Shown: piece after piece, positions 18,623-27,304 of the stretch
How positions within the stretch are numbered: the first letter of the stretch is position 1
Layout of the letters: every line of letters starts with the position of its first letter
NCBI RefSeq assembly: GCF_014773275.1
Contig: NZ_JACWMW010000001.1
Coordinates: 1,178,001-1,242,000, forward strand
Direction: 5' to 3'
Length of the DNA: 64,000 nucleotides
Origin: Mucilaginibacter rigui
Lineage (GTDB): Bacteria > Bacteroidota > Bacteroidia > Sphingobacteriales > Sphingobacteriaceae
The notes under the pieces: model-generated
Told to the model about the DNA's origin: nothing
The model's database searches: none
Seen by the model: the letters and a program-made list of their open reading frames with translations, nothing else
Position numbers and translations under genes: made by a program

Positions 18623-20722
18623 ATGAGCAAATTATTATTTAAAAGCAAACAACAGCGGGATGTTTCACTCCGTGAAAAGGATGAAAAGGCCTTGCATACC
18701 CTTGTGCAGGCAGCTGTGAACGTAGAATTGTTTACTATTCCCTTGTACATGACGGCATTGTATTCGCTGCAAGGAATGCACGAGATCAACAGCAGGGATA
18801 GCAGTGTGTATAAAGGCCGCATCTGGCCGGGCATGTCGGCATCATCTAAAACGGTAAACTCTAACGAATTGGCATTTAATGCAGTTTTTAGTGTTTTTGT
18901 AGCCGAAATGCTTCACCTGCAAATTGTATCGAACCTGGCAAAGGCCGTTGCCTACGACCCCAAGTTTACCTGCGAACCATTACAGGACGAAAAAACCTTC
19001 GCATGGAAATGCTATTCGCCGGATTCATCTGTGTTGCCGGGTATCTTAGATTTTAAAGATACCAATAAACCAAACATCAGGGTAAATATAGGCCCTATGA
19101 ATTTGGCTCAGATGGATCTTTTCCTGGCTATTGAGCAAACCGAAGAGGACGCGAGGCATATGATGACCGAGGAAATGTTTCAAAGCAAATACAACCAGCA
19201 GGCACCATATAAAGATTGGGAGCCGGGGCAAGCCTTACCATGGTTTGGTTCGATAGGTAACATGTACATGCAGTTGTGGAAATACCTGTCGCTTGAATAT
19301 ACGGACGGCAAAACCTTATGGGATGTAGTGTTTGCAAAATCAATACAACTCGCAAACCCTGGTGTTGAACTTCCTTTAAAACCAGGCGATAACAGGGCGC
19401 TTTGCCCATTCCTGCAACAGGAAGTTTTTAACCCGGGCAGGATAAACCCCGATCAAAAAGATAAAAATGAATATCCTGGCATGCCAACAAGCATCAATAC
19501 ACTTGACAGTGAAAAGGCACTGTTAGAAGTATTAAATATGATAAACGGTATCACAGACCAGGGCGAAGGCGCAGGTGTTGTGAAAGAAATATTAGACAAA
19601 GTGGCTGCAGACCGGAAATTCGACGCTCCACTAACCCTGAAAAGCCTCATGGCATCAGGTAACCTGATGGCGGTTCAAAACCAGTTTCAGCCAAGCTGCC
19701 CGGTGCTGCGCAAAAAATACCCGTCGTTTAATGCAGATGGGAAAGAGGTTGATTCGGCAAAGGCAAATGCCCGTGGTGTATTCGGTAAAATGGATCACTT
19801 TGAAACTTTTGAGTTTGTAAAAACGCTTATTGAAAGTGGTGGCATCACCACCTGGGACCAATGGCATGCCGATGGTAATAAATGGACGGCAGAAATGCTG
19901 CAAACCGCTGGCTACACGCCTGATCCTTCAAGTAAGCTACCAACTACAAAGGATATTGCAGACGCCCTTAATCGCTTAAAACTGGAAGATAAAGACGATA
20001 AAAACTACGATCTTTTCAGCCGCACATCAGCAGGTGCCATTGCAGGGGTTACCAGAGTGTTAAATGAGTACTTTAAAAACCCGAAAGTGGAGTTTCCGTT
20101 CCCTTCAATGGGCGGTTCGGGCGATAGGATGTCTATTTGCTGGGCCGTTTTTGGTAAGATTCCGGATATCACTTTAGGCATCATAGCAGAGGGTGAGAAG
20201 CCATACGACCGCAATGTGCATTTATACCACGCGTGCCAGGGGATGAACCTTGATGAAAATCCTGATGCCGGATGCTATCTGGACAGTTGTGCGCCAAGCC
20301 AGTTATTTCATGCCTGTAAAGGATCAAACGATTGCAAGGCCGAAGGTGGCTGCGGTTTCGTACAATCTACCGGCGGTGGCAGCGGATGCGGCGGTTCTGT
20401 ACCTACACCGGGTAAAGGCTTGCCATTCAGCCCGCCATCAGATAACGCCTGCGGTGGTTTCGGCGGTTGTGCCGTACCTATATCTGCATCGCAGATCTAC
20501 CCTGCGCTTCCTAAGGATGAGAAGTACAAAATGCAATTGTTTAATTTTGCTAAAGGAACCCATAAAGCCGAAGCTATGCAAATAATGGATTATGCCGAGG
20601 GCGAATTTGTTTATGATGTTGCCTGGAGGGCTTATGCGGAAGTGTTAAAGAAACGCGGCGAAAAGGTTCCCGAAAAACCAAAACCAAGCGATCTGCGCCT
20701 TGCATTCCCGCCATCAACCTAA
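18623..20722 (+). CDS. Ferritin-like protein with inserted Cys-rich segment, possible MNIO substrate
   Basis: The 699-residue protein starts with a ferritin-like domain of the VioB/RebD type (PF12902-like): AAVNVELFTIPLYMTAL, then FVAEMLHLQIVSNLA, and IEQTEEDARHM provide likely Glu/His metal ligands. A second helical part runs to about 530. Residues 538-616 are Cys- and Gly-rich, with nine Cys in 79 residues and two related motifs, HACQGMN and HACKGSNDCKAEGGC. A helical C-terminal tail follows. There is no signal peptide. The DUF692 and DUF2063 genes follow 15 nt downstream and overlap each other, so the Cys-rich segment is a plausible substrate of the DUF692 oxygenase. The role of the ferritin-like domain is unknown. 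Confidence 0.8.
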   Translation: MSKLLFKSKQQRDVSLREKDEKALHTLVQAAVNVELFTIPLYMTALYSLQGMHEINSRDSSVYKGRIWPGMSASSKTVNSNELAFNAVFSVFVAEMLHLQIVSNLAKAVAYDPKFTCEPLQDEKTFAWKCYSPDSSVLPGILDFKDTNKPNIRVNIGPMNLAQMDLFLAIEQTEEDARHMMTEEMFQSKYNQQAPYKDWEPGQALPWFGSIGNMYMQLWKYLSLEYTDGKTLWDVVFAKSIQLANPGVELPLKPGDNRALCPFLQQEVFNPGRINPDQKDKNEYPGMPTSINTLDSEKALLEVLNMINGITDQGEGAGVVKEILDKVAADRKFDAPLTLKSLMASGNLMAVQNQFQPSCPVLRKKYPSFNADGKEVDSAKANARGVFGKMDHFETFEFVKTLIESGGITTWDQWHADGNKWTAEMLQTAGYTPDPSSKLPTTKDIADALNRLKLEDKDDKNYDLFSRTSAGAIAGVTRVLNEYFKNPKVEFPFPSMGGSGDRMSICWAVFGKIPDITLGIIAEGEKPYDRNVHLYHACQGMNLDENPDAGCYLDSCAPSQLFHACKGSNDCKAEGGCGFVQSTGGGSGCGGSVPTPGKGLPFSPPSDNACGGFGGCAVPISASQIYPALPKDEKYKMQLFNFAKGTHKAEAMQIMDYAEGEFVYDVAWRAYAEVLKKRGEKVPEKPKPSDLRLAFPPST

Positions 20723-20737
20723 AAATAATTATTGCTT

Positions 20738-21658
20738 ATGAGCATCAATACTAAACCACGCCTGGGCCTGCCAAATTTGGGCCTTGGCGTGGGTTTACGA
20801 AACAAACATTTTAATTACTTGCTTAATAACCCGGCAGGGGTAGATTGGTTCGAGATCATTAGTGAGAACTTTATGGATGATTTTGGTTTCGCCAGTCACG
20901 TACTTATGCACGTACGTAAACAGGTGCCGGTAGTAATGCATGGCGTATCACTGTCAGTTGGGAGCACCGACCCTATCAATTACGTTTATTTGCAAAAACT
21001 CAAGGCACTTGCTGAAATTGTAGAACCGGAATGGATCTCTGACCACCTATGCTGGACGGGCGTTGCCTACACCAATACACACGACCTGCTGCCCATGCCC
21101 ATGACCGGGGAAAGCCTTAACCATGTGGCCGAACGTGTGCTGAAGATACAGGACTTTTTGAAGCGTCCGCTAATATTAGAAAACCCATCAACCTACCTGC
21201 AGTTTAAAGCATCAACCATGCCCGAGTGGGAGTTTTTATCCGCGTTAGCTAAAGAAACAGGCTGCGGGTTATTGCTTGATGTGAACAACGTTTTTGTATC
21301 AGCGCATAACCATGGCTTTGATGCGGTTAAATACATTGACAGCCTGCCGCATGAGCATATTGTACAAATGCATATTGCCGGCCCAACCGATTGCGGCGCT
21401 TTGCTGGTGGATACGCATGACCAGCCAGTACCATCAGAAGTATGGAAACTGTACCGGCAGGCACAACAGCTAACGGGCGGCGTAAGTACCTTGCTTGAAT
21501 GGGATGCAAAGATCCCGGAATACCCTGAACTGCTGGAAGAACTTTTTAAAGCCCGGGAGGTACTGAAGGGCAATATCCCTGATATGGGTATATATCGTTC
21601 ACCAAATATGCCGGTATCAAACCCGGTCGATTTTCAATTACAGGCATCAAATGGTTAA
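20738..21658 (+). CDS. DUF692 multinuclear non-heme iron-dependent oxygenase (MNIO, MbnB/BufB-like)
   Basis: The protein, about 306 residues from the ATG at 20738, is a TIM-barrel DUF692 member. The metal-site residues are spread as expected: VVMHGVSLSVGS, ISDHLCW, LILENPSTY, LLLDVNNVFVSAHNHG, VQMHIAGP, VDTHDQPV and LLEWDAKIP. Characterised relatives (MbnB, TglH, BufB) use two or three irons and oxygen to remodel cysteine or other residues of a peptide, together with a partner protein. Here the partner is the overlapping DUF2063 gene, and the candidate substrate is the Cys-rich segment of the ferritin-like protein upstream. Reaction and product are not known. Confidence 0.9.
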   Translation: MSINTKPRLGLPNLGLGVGLRNKHFNYLLNNPAGVDWFEIISENFMDDFGFASHVLMHVRKQVPVVMHGVSLSVGSTDPINYVYLQKLKALAEIVEPEWISDHLCWTGVAYTNTHDLLPMPMTGESLNHVAERVLKIQDFLKRPLILENPSTYLQFKASTMPEWEFLSALAKETGCGLLLDVNNVFVSAHNHGFDAVKYIDSLPHEHIVQMHIAGPTDCGALLVDTHDQPVPSEVWKLYRQAQQLTGGVSTLLEWDAKIPEYPELLEELFKAREVLKGNIPDMGIYRSPNMPVSNPVDFQLQASNG

Positions 21659-22499
21659 ACAGGATACCGTATTACTGCAGAACTGGCTGTGTACAGTAGT
21701 GATGGCCCCCGGTTTTTTGAACCAGAAAATAGGGTTGGCAAATCATTTGTATCATGTTAATGAAAATGATGTTGTATCTGACGAAGGTGCGGCATCTGTA
21801 TATGCAAGGCTGAATGTATATAGCTCCGGCTATATGGCGCGGCTGCTTGATTGCATGTATGCCGATTACGCTATCAGCAAAAAGTTTATGGGTGATGAAT
21901 TGTTTGATAGCTTTGCCAAAGCCTATCTGATGTATCACCCATCCACCTCATTTACTTTGTACGACCTCGGGAAATCCTTTCCCGATTTTTTAGATAAGAC
22001 CAAACCACAGCCCCAGGAAGGGATAGATAACATTCATTTTGATATCCCTGCTAAACTGGCAAGGGTAGAGCGTGCCAGGCAGGTTGCCATGCGCGCACCC
22101 GGTATTGAAAACGATGCTGTTAATACCAGTCAGGTAGATATCCGGGATATGTTTTTCGGTACTTTAAACATCAGCATACCCGAATGCCTGCAATTATTGG
22201 AACTTAATTTTCCGATGAAACAGTTTTTCCAGGCGATTTACCGTGAGGAGGAATACGAACTGCCATCGCCGCAAAAGAGTTATATGGCTATCAGCAGGAA
22301 AAACTATCACCTTGTACTGGAAGAAATAACCGAAACACAATATTTGCTACTGAGCGAATGCCGTAAGCATACCAATTTATACGATGCTATTTCGGTATTA
22401 AGTGCCGATCAGAATATTTCATCGGCTGAGCTTTTGGCTGATGCTTTTTTGTGGATGCCGTTTTTCCGTAAATGCGGGTTTATACAAGTGGCAAACTAA
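21651..22499 (+). CDS. DUF2063 family MNIO partner protein (MbnC/BufC-like)
   Basis: The 282-residue protein overlaps the DUF692 gene by 8 nt. Its N-terminal half contains the DUF2063 pattern (LNVYSSGYMARLLDCMYADYAI and the later YLMYHPSTSFTLYDLG), a domain that recruits the leader or substrate for the DUF692 enzyme. The C-terminal half includes a winged-helix-like segment. The tight overlap supports a stable two-protein complex. Its 3' end overlaps the convergent MFS gene by 4 nt. Confidence 0.82.
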   Translation: MVKQDTVLLQNWLCTVVMAPGFLNQKIGLANHLYHVNENDVVSDEGAASVYARLNVYSSGYMARLLDCMYADYAISKKFMGDELFDSFAKAYLMYHPSTSFTLYDLGKSFPDFLDKTKPQPQEGIDNIHFDIPAKLARVERARQVAMRAPGIENDAVNTSQVDIRDMFFGTLNISIPECLQLLELNFPMKQFFQAIYREEEYELPSPQKSYMAISRKNYHLVLEEITETQYLLLSECRKHTNLYDAISVLSADQNISSAELLADAFLWMPFFRKCGFIQVAN

Positions 22500-23698
22500 A
22501 CCTCAGCCTCCATTAAAAAATCATTCCGGTGTTTTTCGGGCGTTTTTGAGCGGAATGTCATATAAATTAAAGCCAGAACGGTAGTTACAGCCGTAGCATA
22601 CAAAATGGACGGTACCATACCTATTACATCCTGGTAAAACCAGCCTGATATTAATGCGCCCAAACCTATCCCTGCCTCTAACGAGATATACATAGTTGCC
22701 ATAGCTTTACCGCGATGATCGGGCTGGCTCAGGTCCACCGTCCAGGCATTAAGGGCGGGAGAGAGGATGCCCGTAGCAACGCCATAAATAACACCCCCTG
22801 CTAATAAACCAAAAGATGTTTTCTGGTAGCCAATAACTACAAGAGCTATAACCAGTAATACCAGCCCGGTATTAATTACATAAATGCGCCCATACCGGTC
22901 TGATACTTTACCGGCAATAAAACGTATCATTAAAGATGCAATGGTGAACACCATAAAAAACAGCCCTTTATTCATGATACCTAAGTGACCGCTCCAATCG
23001 GGGATAACGGTAAGTATGGCACCGTATGCCACGTACGACAGTAAAGTTACTATAGCCGTAGGTAAAACCTCAACCGCAATAATATCCTTGCGGGAGATCT
23101 TCAGTACTGATAAACTGAAATGCTGCTTAAGTTTCAGCGTTTCTTTCATGTTCATCAATATCACAATACTCATTAGCGCTAAAAACGAGGATGCGTAAAA
23201 CAATACGTTTAATGAATACGCCAGCCTGATGGTACTGCCAATAAACGGCCCGATAGCTAAACCTGTACTAAAGCAAATTCCATGAAAGCCTAATGCTTCG
23301 CCCCAGCGTTCGCGGGGGACTATGTCGGCTACGTAGGCAGCTGTTGCCGTTGGTTTAAACCCGGTTGAAAAACCATGTAATAACCGCAGAAATAAAAAGC
23401 CTGATACTGTACTAAGTATAGGGTAAAGAAACCCGCATATAAAACAAACGATGGAGCCAACCGCCATTACAGGCACACGGCCAACGGTATCTGTAAGCCG
23501 GCCGCTAAATGGGCGGGAGATACCCGCTGTAAGCGTAAATAAAGCTATAATAAGGCCTTTATGCTCGCCGCCGCCCATGCTGCTTAAGTAAGCGGGCAAT
23601 TCTGGTATCAGCATATTAAAACTTGCCGAGAATAGCAGTGAACTAAGACAAACCAGCGCAAAATGTAAGTTGTATATAGGGTGTGCGGGTTTAGCCAT
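22496..23698 (-). CDS. MFS transporter, drug/sugar efflux type
   Basis: The 400-residue protein shows about twelve transmembrane helices and the MFS signature between helices 2 and 3 (GRLTDTVGRVPVMAVGS), with a second copy (GKVSDRYGRIYVINTG) in the other half. It resembles bacterial efflux members of the major facilitator superfamily. The start ATG is at 23698. It converges on the DUF2063 gene, so it is not in the same operon as the MNIO cluster. Its substrate is unknown. Confidence 0.88.
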   Translation of the reverse strand: MAKPAHPIYNLHFALVCLSSLLFSASFNMLIPELPAYLSSMGGGEHKGLIIALFTLTAGISRPFSGRLTDTVGRVPVMAVGSIVCFICGFLYPILSTVSGFLFLRLLHGFSTGFKPTATAAYVADIVPRERWGEALGFHGICFSTGLAIGPFIGSTIRLAYSLNVLFYASSFLALMSIVILMNMKETLKLKQHFSLSVLKISRKDIIAVEVLPTAIVTLLSYVAYGAILTVIPDWSGHLGIMNKGLFFMVFTIASLMIRFIAGKVSDRYGRIYVINTGLVLLVIALVVIGYQKTSFGLLAGGVIYGVATGILSPALNAWTVDLSQPDHRGKAMATMYISLEAGIGLGALISGWFYQDVIGMVPSILYATAVTTVLALIYMTFRSKTPEKHRNDFLMEAEV

Positions 23699-23944
23699 AG
23701 TATATAGAGTACAATATTTGGCAAGTTTACCAAACTGTAATAAAAAATGCGAGCCGATTTTTGAACACCTGCTATTTGGTTATTAACATTATAAGCTAAG
23801 GCGTGTAACTGTTGCCGCAACTGGCTAACAAAGCTTCGATGTAATAATTATTGTATATCATTGCAAAAGGGCTCATTTGTTTAATAACAAGTGGTTTAAT
23901 TGCCTGGTATAAATATCCAATAATAAACTAAGATGCTTTTACAA

Positions 23945-24985
23945 ATGAAAATAAAATATACCCTGGTATACCTTTCGCTTGTTTTTTTACGATTGAACGT
24001 TTTTGCACAAACCACAAACGGCCTTAGTATGGTTACCAGCGAATTTATTTTTGAAAACGCTCCATTCAAATCCTGCCATGCATCTACAATTGTTAAGCTG
24101 GATAATAATAATTTAATGGCCGCGTGGTTTGGAGGGACTAGTGAGGGAAGCCCCGATGTATGTATATGGGCAGCAATATATTTAAATGGGGCGTGGGCCA
24201 AACCTGTTATTGTTGCTGATGGTATACAGCACAATGGTAAACAATACCCCTGTTGGAACCCTGTATTATTTAAGGCACGTGATGGTAAGCTGTACCTGCA
24301 TTATAAAGTAGGGCTTAACCCGCGCGAGTGGTGGGCGATGTATAAGTATTCTACCGATGACGGTAAAACATGGTCGGCTGCCATTCGTTTGCCTGCTGGA
24401 TATTTGGGCCCTGTTAAAAACAAACCACTGCAATTGGCAAACGGTGATGTTTTGTACCCATCAAGTACAGAGAGCCTCGACGAAAAGCATTGGCAGGTAC
24501 ATCTTGAAAAGTCTGATAGTGGGTTAAACAACTGGCAAAAAATAACGATAGATTGTGATACTTTTCAAACTATACAACCATCGCTGTTAACTTATCCACA
24601 CAATAAACTACAATTACTTGCGCGCAGTAAACAAAATGTTATAGTGCAAAGCTGGTCGGAAGATGGCGGGGGTACATGGTCTAAAATGACTAAAACTGCT
24701 TTACCTAACCCAAATTCGGGCAGTGATGCGGTAACCGTTAACGGCATGCAGCTATTAGTTTATAACCCGCTTCCCGCGGGCCTTAATTGGTGGGAAGGCA
24801 GATCGGTGTTAAAGCTGGCCAGTTCGGCAGATGGAGTTAACTGGCATGATGTGTTTACCTTTGAAAATGAAAAAAAAGGCGAATACAGTTACCCCGCCAT
24901 TATTGCCGATACCCTGGGCGATATTTTTATAACTTACACGTATAATAGAAGCCGTATAAAATTTGTACAATTTAAGCTCAACTAA
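23945..24985 (+). CDS. Secreted BNR-repeat sialidase-family protein
   Basis: The protein has an N-terminal signal peptide ending VFAQ; the ATG at 23945 gives a typical one, and an ATG at 23933 is also in frame. The fold is a six-bladed propeller with Asp-box-like turns (STDDGKTWSAA, SEDGGGTWSKM, SSADGVNWHDV). It resembles BNR_2 exo-alpha-sialidase relatives, including YSYPAIIADTLGDIFITYTYNR near the end. An arginine triad cannot be proven by eye, so it may cleave another glycoside. It is flanked by unrelated genes. Confidence 0.7.
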   Translation: MKIKYTLVYLSLVFLRLNVFAQTTNGLSMVTSEFIFENAPFKSCHASTIVKLDNNNLMAAWFGGTSEGSPDVCIWAAIYLNGAWAKPVIVADGIQHNGKQYPCWNPVLFKARDGKLYLHYKVGLNPREWWAMYKYSTDDGKTWSAAIRLPAGYLGPVKNKPLQLANGDVLYPSSTESLDEKHWQVHLEKSDSGLNNWQKITIDCDTFQTIQPSLLTYPHNKLQLLARSKQNVIVQSWSEDGGGTWSKMTKTALPNPNSGSDAVTVNGMQLLVYNPLPAGLNWWEGRSVLKLASSADGVNWHDVFTFENEKKGEYSYPAIIADTLGDIFITYTYNRSRIKFVQFKLN

Positions 24986-25011
24986 TTACAAGATAAGTAG
25001 TTGAGCTTAAA
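24971..25011. terminator. Hairpin between convergent genes
   Basis: TTTAAGCTCAACTA (24971-24984) and TAGTTGAGCTTAAA (24998-25011) form a perfect 14-bp stem. The left arm overlaps the stop codon of the sialidase-like gene. There is no long T tract, but the position between two convergent genes fits a bidirectional terminator or mRNA end stabiliser. Confidence 0.45.
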
Positions 25012-25037
25012 TATGCTAACAATAACTTAACCTGTAT

Positions 25038-26018
25038 TTATTTCTGCAACACCATTACACCATTCATAACCACGGTGCTGCCACCATCGGCTACTATGTT
25101 GTAAACTTTTTGAGTGCCGCCCGCTTTTTCTGTTTTTAATAAAACGATGTAAGCTTCGTATTTACCGGTTTTGTCATTAAGGCAAAGTACATCCTGCCCA
25201 ACGGTTATCTCGCCAATTTTTTGATTGCCTTGTTTGGTTAGCATGGGGTGGTTTGGTGTAGCCTGTAATACTTTAGTGTTTAACTTCACATTTTGCCCGT
25301 TAACTTGTGCCGATACAAGCACCAGTTTGGTTAAGGCGTAGTTCTTAGCATCGTGTGTGGTTAACTCTTTTACTTTTACTGCCGATGATCTTTTAGTGGC
25401 AGGGTCAACCGTAATTACCTCGTCGCCACTTTTTACATCTTTCAGCATTTTTTTGCTGCCATTGGCCATCGTCACCAGTTCATCACCCGGGAAACAGATA
25501 TCGTTTCCATAGGTTGCCGATTCCTCTTTCATATCCTTACCGCCATTAAGCAGTTTGTATTGCTGAAAGCTCAGTTCTTTCGATAGGATGTATGATAACT
25601 TCAGGATAAAGTTTGTCTCTACCTTGTTAATGTTATCAATGTCCTGGAAGTATTGCTCCCAAACCTTCGCATCGGCAGTAAAATCGGGTACCAGTGCTTT
25701 GTATACCTTTCCCTTTTCATTAGTGTAGAAAACCATAGTGCCAATTTCCTGCATGCCTTCTTTGGCTATCAGTTTGTACAGGTCTATACGCTTTTTAAGG
25801 CCATCGCTACCGGTGATGAAGTAAGGCTTGCGGCCCTCGTATCGGTCGAGTACGTAGGCGTTCTCAAATTTTACATAAGTGTCCTTATCTAGGTCGGTAA
25901 TGGTAAAGGTTTGCGCTTTGGTGTATTCGGCAATAGTAAGGGGCCTTGGTGTTACGGTTTGTGCCCCGCTAATGTATACCGCGCCCGCAAATAATAGTGT
26001 TAATGTTAGTTTACGCAT
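25038..26018 (-). CDS. Secreted protein with C-terminal Hint (intein/hedgehog-type) domain
   Basis: The start is placed at the ATG at 26018, giving a signal peptide ending ISGAQ; the frame opens at 26054. The N-terminal part of about 170 residues is an unknown helical domain. From Cys-175 (NDICFPGDELVTMANG) the protein is a Hint domain, with the characteristic Cys-1 block, a TPNHPML block, and a final VVMNG strand. Hint domains in inteins and hedgehog proteins rearrange or cleave the bond before Cys-1. The ending lacks the penultimate His-Asn pair of splicing inteins, so at most N-terminal cleavage is expected. It lies 87 nt downstream of the exported aminotransferase gene. Confidence 0.75.
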   Translation of the reverse strand: MRKLTLTLLFAGAVYISGAQTVTPRPLTIAEYTKAQTFTITDLDKDTYVKFENAYVLDRYEGRKPYFITGSDGLKKRIDLYKLIAKEGMQEIGTMVFYTNEKGKVYKALVPDFTADAKVWEQYFQDIDNINKVETNFILKLSYILSKELSFQQYKLLNGGKDMKEESATYGNDICFPGDELVTMANGSKKMLKDVKSGDEVITVDPATKRSSAVKVKELTTHDAKNYALTKLVLVSAQVNGQNVKLNTKVLQATPNHPMLTKQGNQKIGEITVGQDVLCLNDKTGKYEAYIVLLKTEKAGGTQKVYNIVADGGSTVVMNGVMVLQK

Positions 26019-26040
26019 GAGTTGTAGAGTCAAGATAATA

Positions 26041-26090
26041 GAGTCAAGAATCAAGATGCCTAACCAATTACAGTCTTGGTTCTTAACTCT
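26041..26090. repeat. Imperfect hairpin and short tandem repeat before the Hint gene
   Basis: GAGTCAAGAATCAAGA (26041-26056) and TCTTGGTTCTTAACTC (26074-26089) form a 16-bp stem with two G-U-compatible mismatches on one strand. AGAGTCAAGA also occurs twice about 14 nt apart at 26026-26049. It lies between the aminotransferase stop and the Hint gene start and could be a terminator or attenuator. Confidence 0.35.
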
Positions 26091-26105
26091 TGCCTCTCTT
26101 AATAA

Positions 26106-27272
26106 TTAAGATATTTCTTTAAATGCAGCGGCAAAAGCTTCCATTTCGTCCATACGGCCAATGCTTATGCGGCACCAGTCCTGGCCATTCAGTTTCCAGT
26201 CGCGGATGCCTACGCTGCGTTTAAACATTTCGGTACTGAACTTTTTACCATCCATTTTTATCGGGAACATCACAAAGTTGGCCGATGAAGGGATATAGGT
26301 ATAACCTTCCTTTTTCAAAACAGAATACAGATACTCTTTCGATTCGTTGGTTTTTTTAAGGGTCTCTGCTAAAAAGTCTTTTTCCTGGTAAGCGGCAACG
26401 GCGGCAGCCAGTGTTGTGCTGCTGATGTTAAACCCGGCGCTCGAATATTTTTTTAATGTTGTTATAGTTTCGGGTTGGGCAATTACATAACCTAAACGCA
26501 AACCGGCAAAGCCGTAAAGTTTTGAGAAGGTGCGCGCTACAATAATGTTGTTGCCCGCTTTTAACTGGCTTATCATAGTGCTGTTCTGCGGATCGGGCAG
26601 GTAATCAATATAAGCCTCATCAATAAATACCATTGTTTTTTTTGATACCCGGTCGCAAAAGGCCTTAAGCTTAGCTGTATCAACAACAGTTGCGGTTGGG
26701 TTATTTGGGTTGCATATATAAACCATTCCGGTGTTGGCATCTACCTTGGCTTCCATGGCGTCAAGGTCTAATTTATAGTCGGCGGTTAAAGGTACTTTTA
26801 CCCATTTGCCATCAAATTCTTCTGCGTAGGTTGGCAGGTCATCGTAAGATGGGTCGCCGGTAATAACACTTTTACCGCCTTTTGTGTAGCATAATGCAGC
26901 GGCATGCAACAATGGCGTAGAGCCTGAATCCAGCAAGATGTTTTTCATCGCCACACCCTCATAAGCTGCAATTTTACCCGATAACTGCGAAGCGAGCATA
27001 AATGGATATTGGTAACTTTTATCAAGCGCATCTGCAATGGCTTTTTTTGCAGTAGCCGAAGGGCCGAACGGGTTTTCGTTGGCCAAAAGCCTTGCTTTCA
27101 GGTCAAAAGGGGCTGCTAATGCTACTTCCCGGTCTGTAAGTGCACGTGGCGACCGCAATACACGTTTTGGCATAGCTGCCAGTTTTGTTATAGTGCCCGA
27201 ACAAAAAGCCAGTCCCCCGGCCATAAAAGCGCTGGATCTGATCCAGTTTCTGCGGTTAATTGAATTTGCCAT
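26106..27272 (-). CDS. Tat-exported PLP-dependent aminotransferase (HisC-like, class I/II)
   Basis: The 388-residue protein belongs to fold-type I aminotransferases. A glycine-containing segment and the Asn/Asp/Tyr of YICNPNNPTATV and FIDEAYIDYLP bind the cofactor, and the Schiff-base Lys is in ARTFSKLYGFAGLRLGY. It resembles histidinol-phosphate aminotransferases and related enzymes. Unusually, the N-terminus carries a twin-arginine signal (NRRNWIRSSAFMAGG), so it is probably exported with PLP bound. The upstream amine oxidase has the same kind of signal and lies 32 nt before it. Its substrate is unknown; a secreted-metabolite role is an inference. Confidence 0.82.
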   Translation of the reverse strand: MANSINRRNWIRSSAFMAGGLAFCSGTITKLAAMPKRVLRSPRALTDREVALAAPFDLKARLLANENPFGPSATAKKAIADALDKSYQYPFMLASQLSGKIAAYEGVAMKNILLDSGSTPLLHAAALCYTKGGKSVITGDPSYDDLPTYAEEFDGKWVKVPLTADYKLDLDAMEAKVDANTGMVYICNPNNPTATVVDTAKLKAFCDRVSKKTMVFIDEAYIDYLPDPQNSTMISQLKAGNNIIVARTFSKLYGFAGLRLGYVIAQPETITTLKKYSSAGFNISSTTLAAAVAAYQEKDFLAETLKKTNESKEYLYSVLKKEGYTYIPSSANFVMFPIKMDGKKFSTEMFKRSVGIRDWKLNGQDWCRISIGRMDEMEAFAAAFKEIS

Positions 27273-27304
27273 TGTGATGCTATTTTAGTTTTCTTAGTTT
27301 TAAT

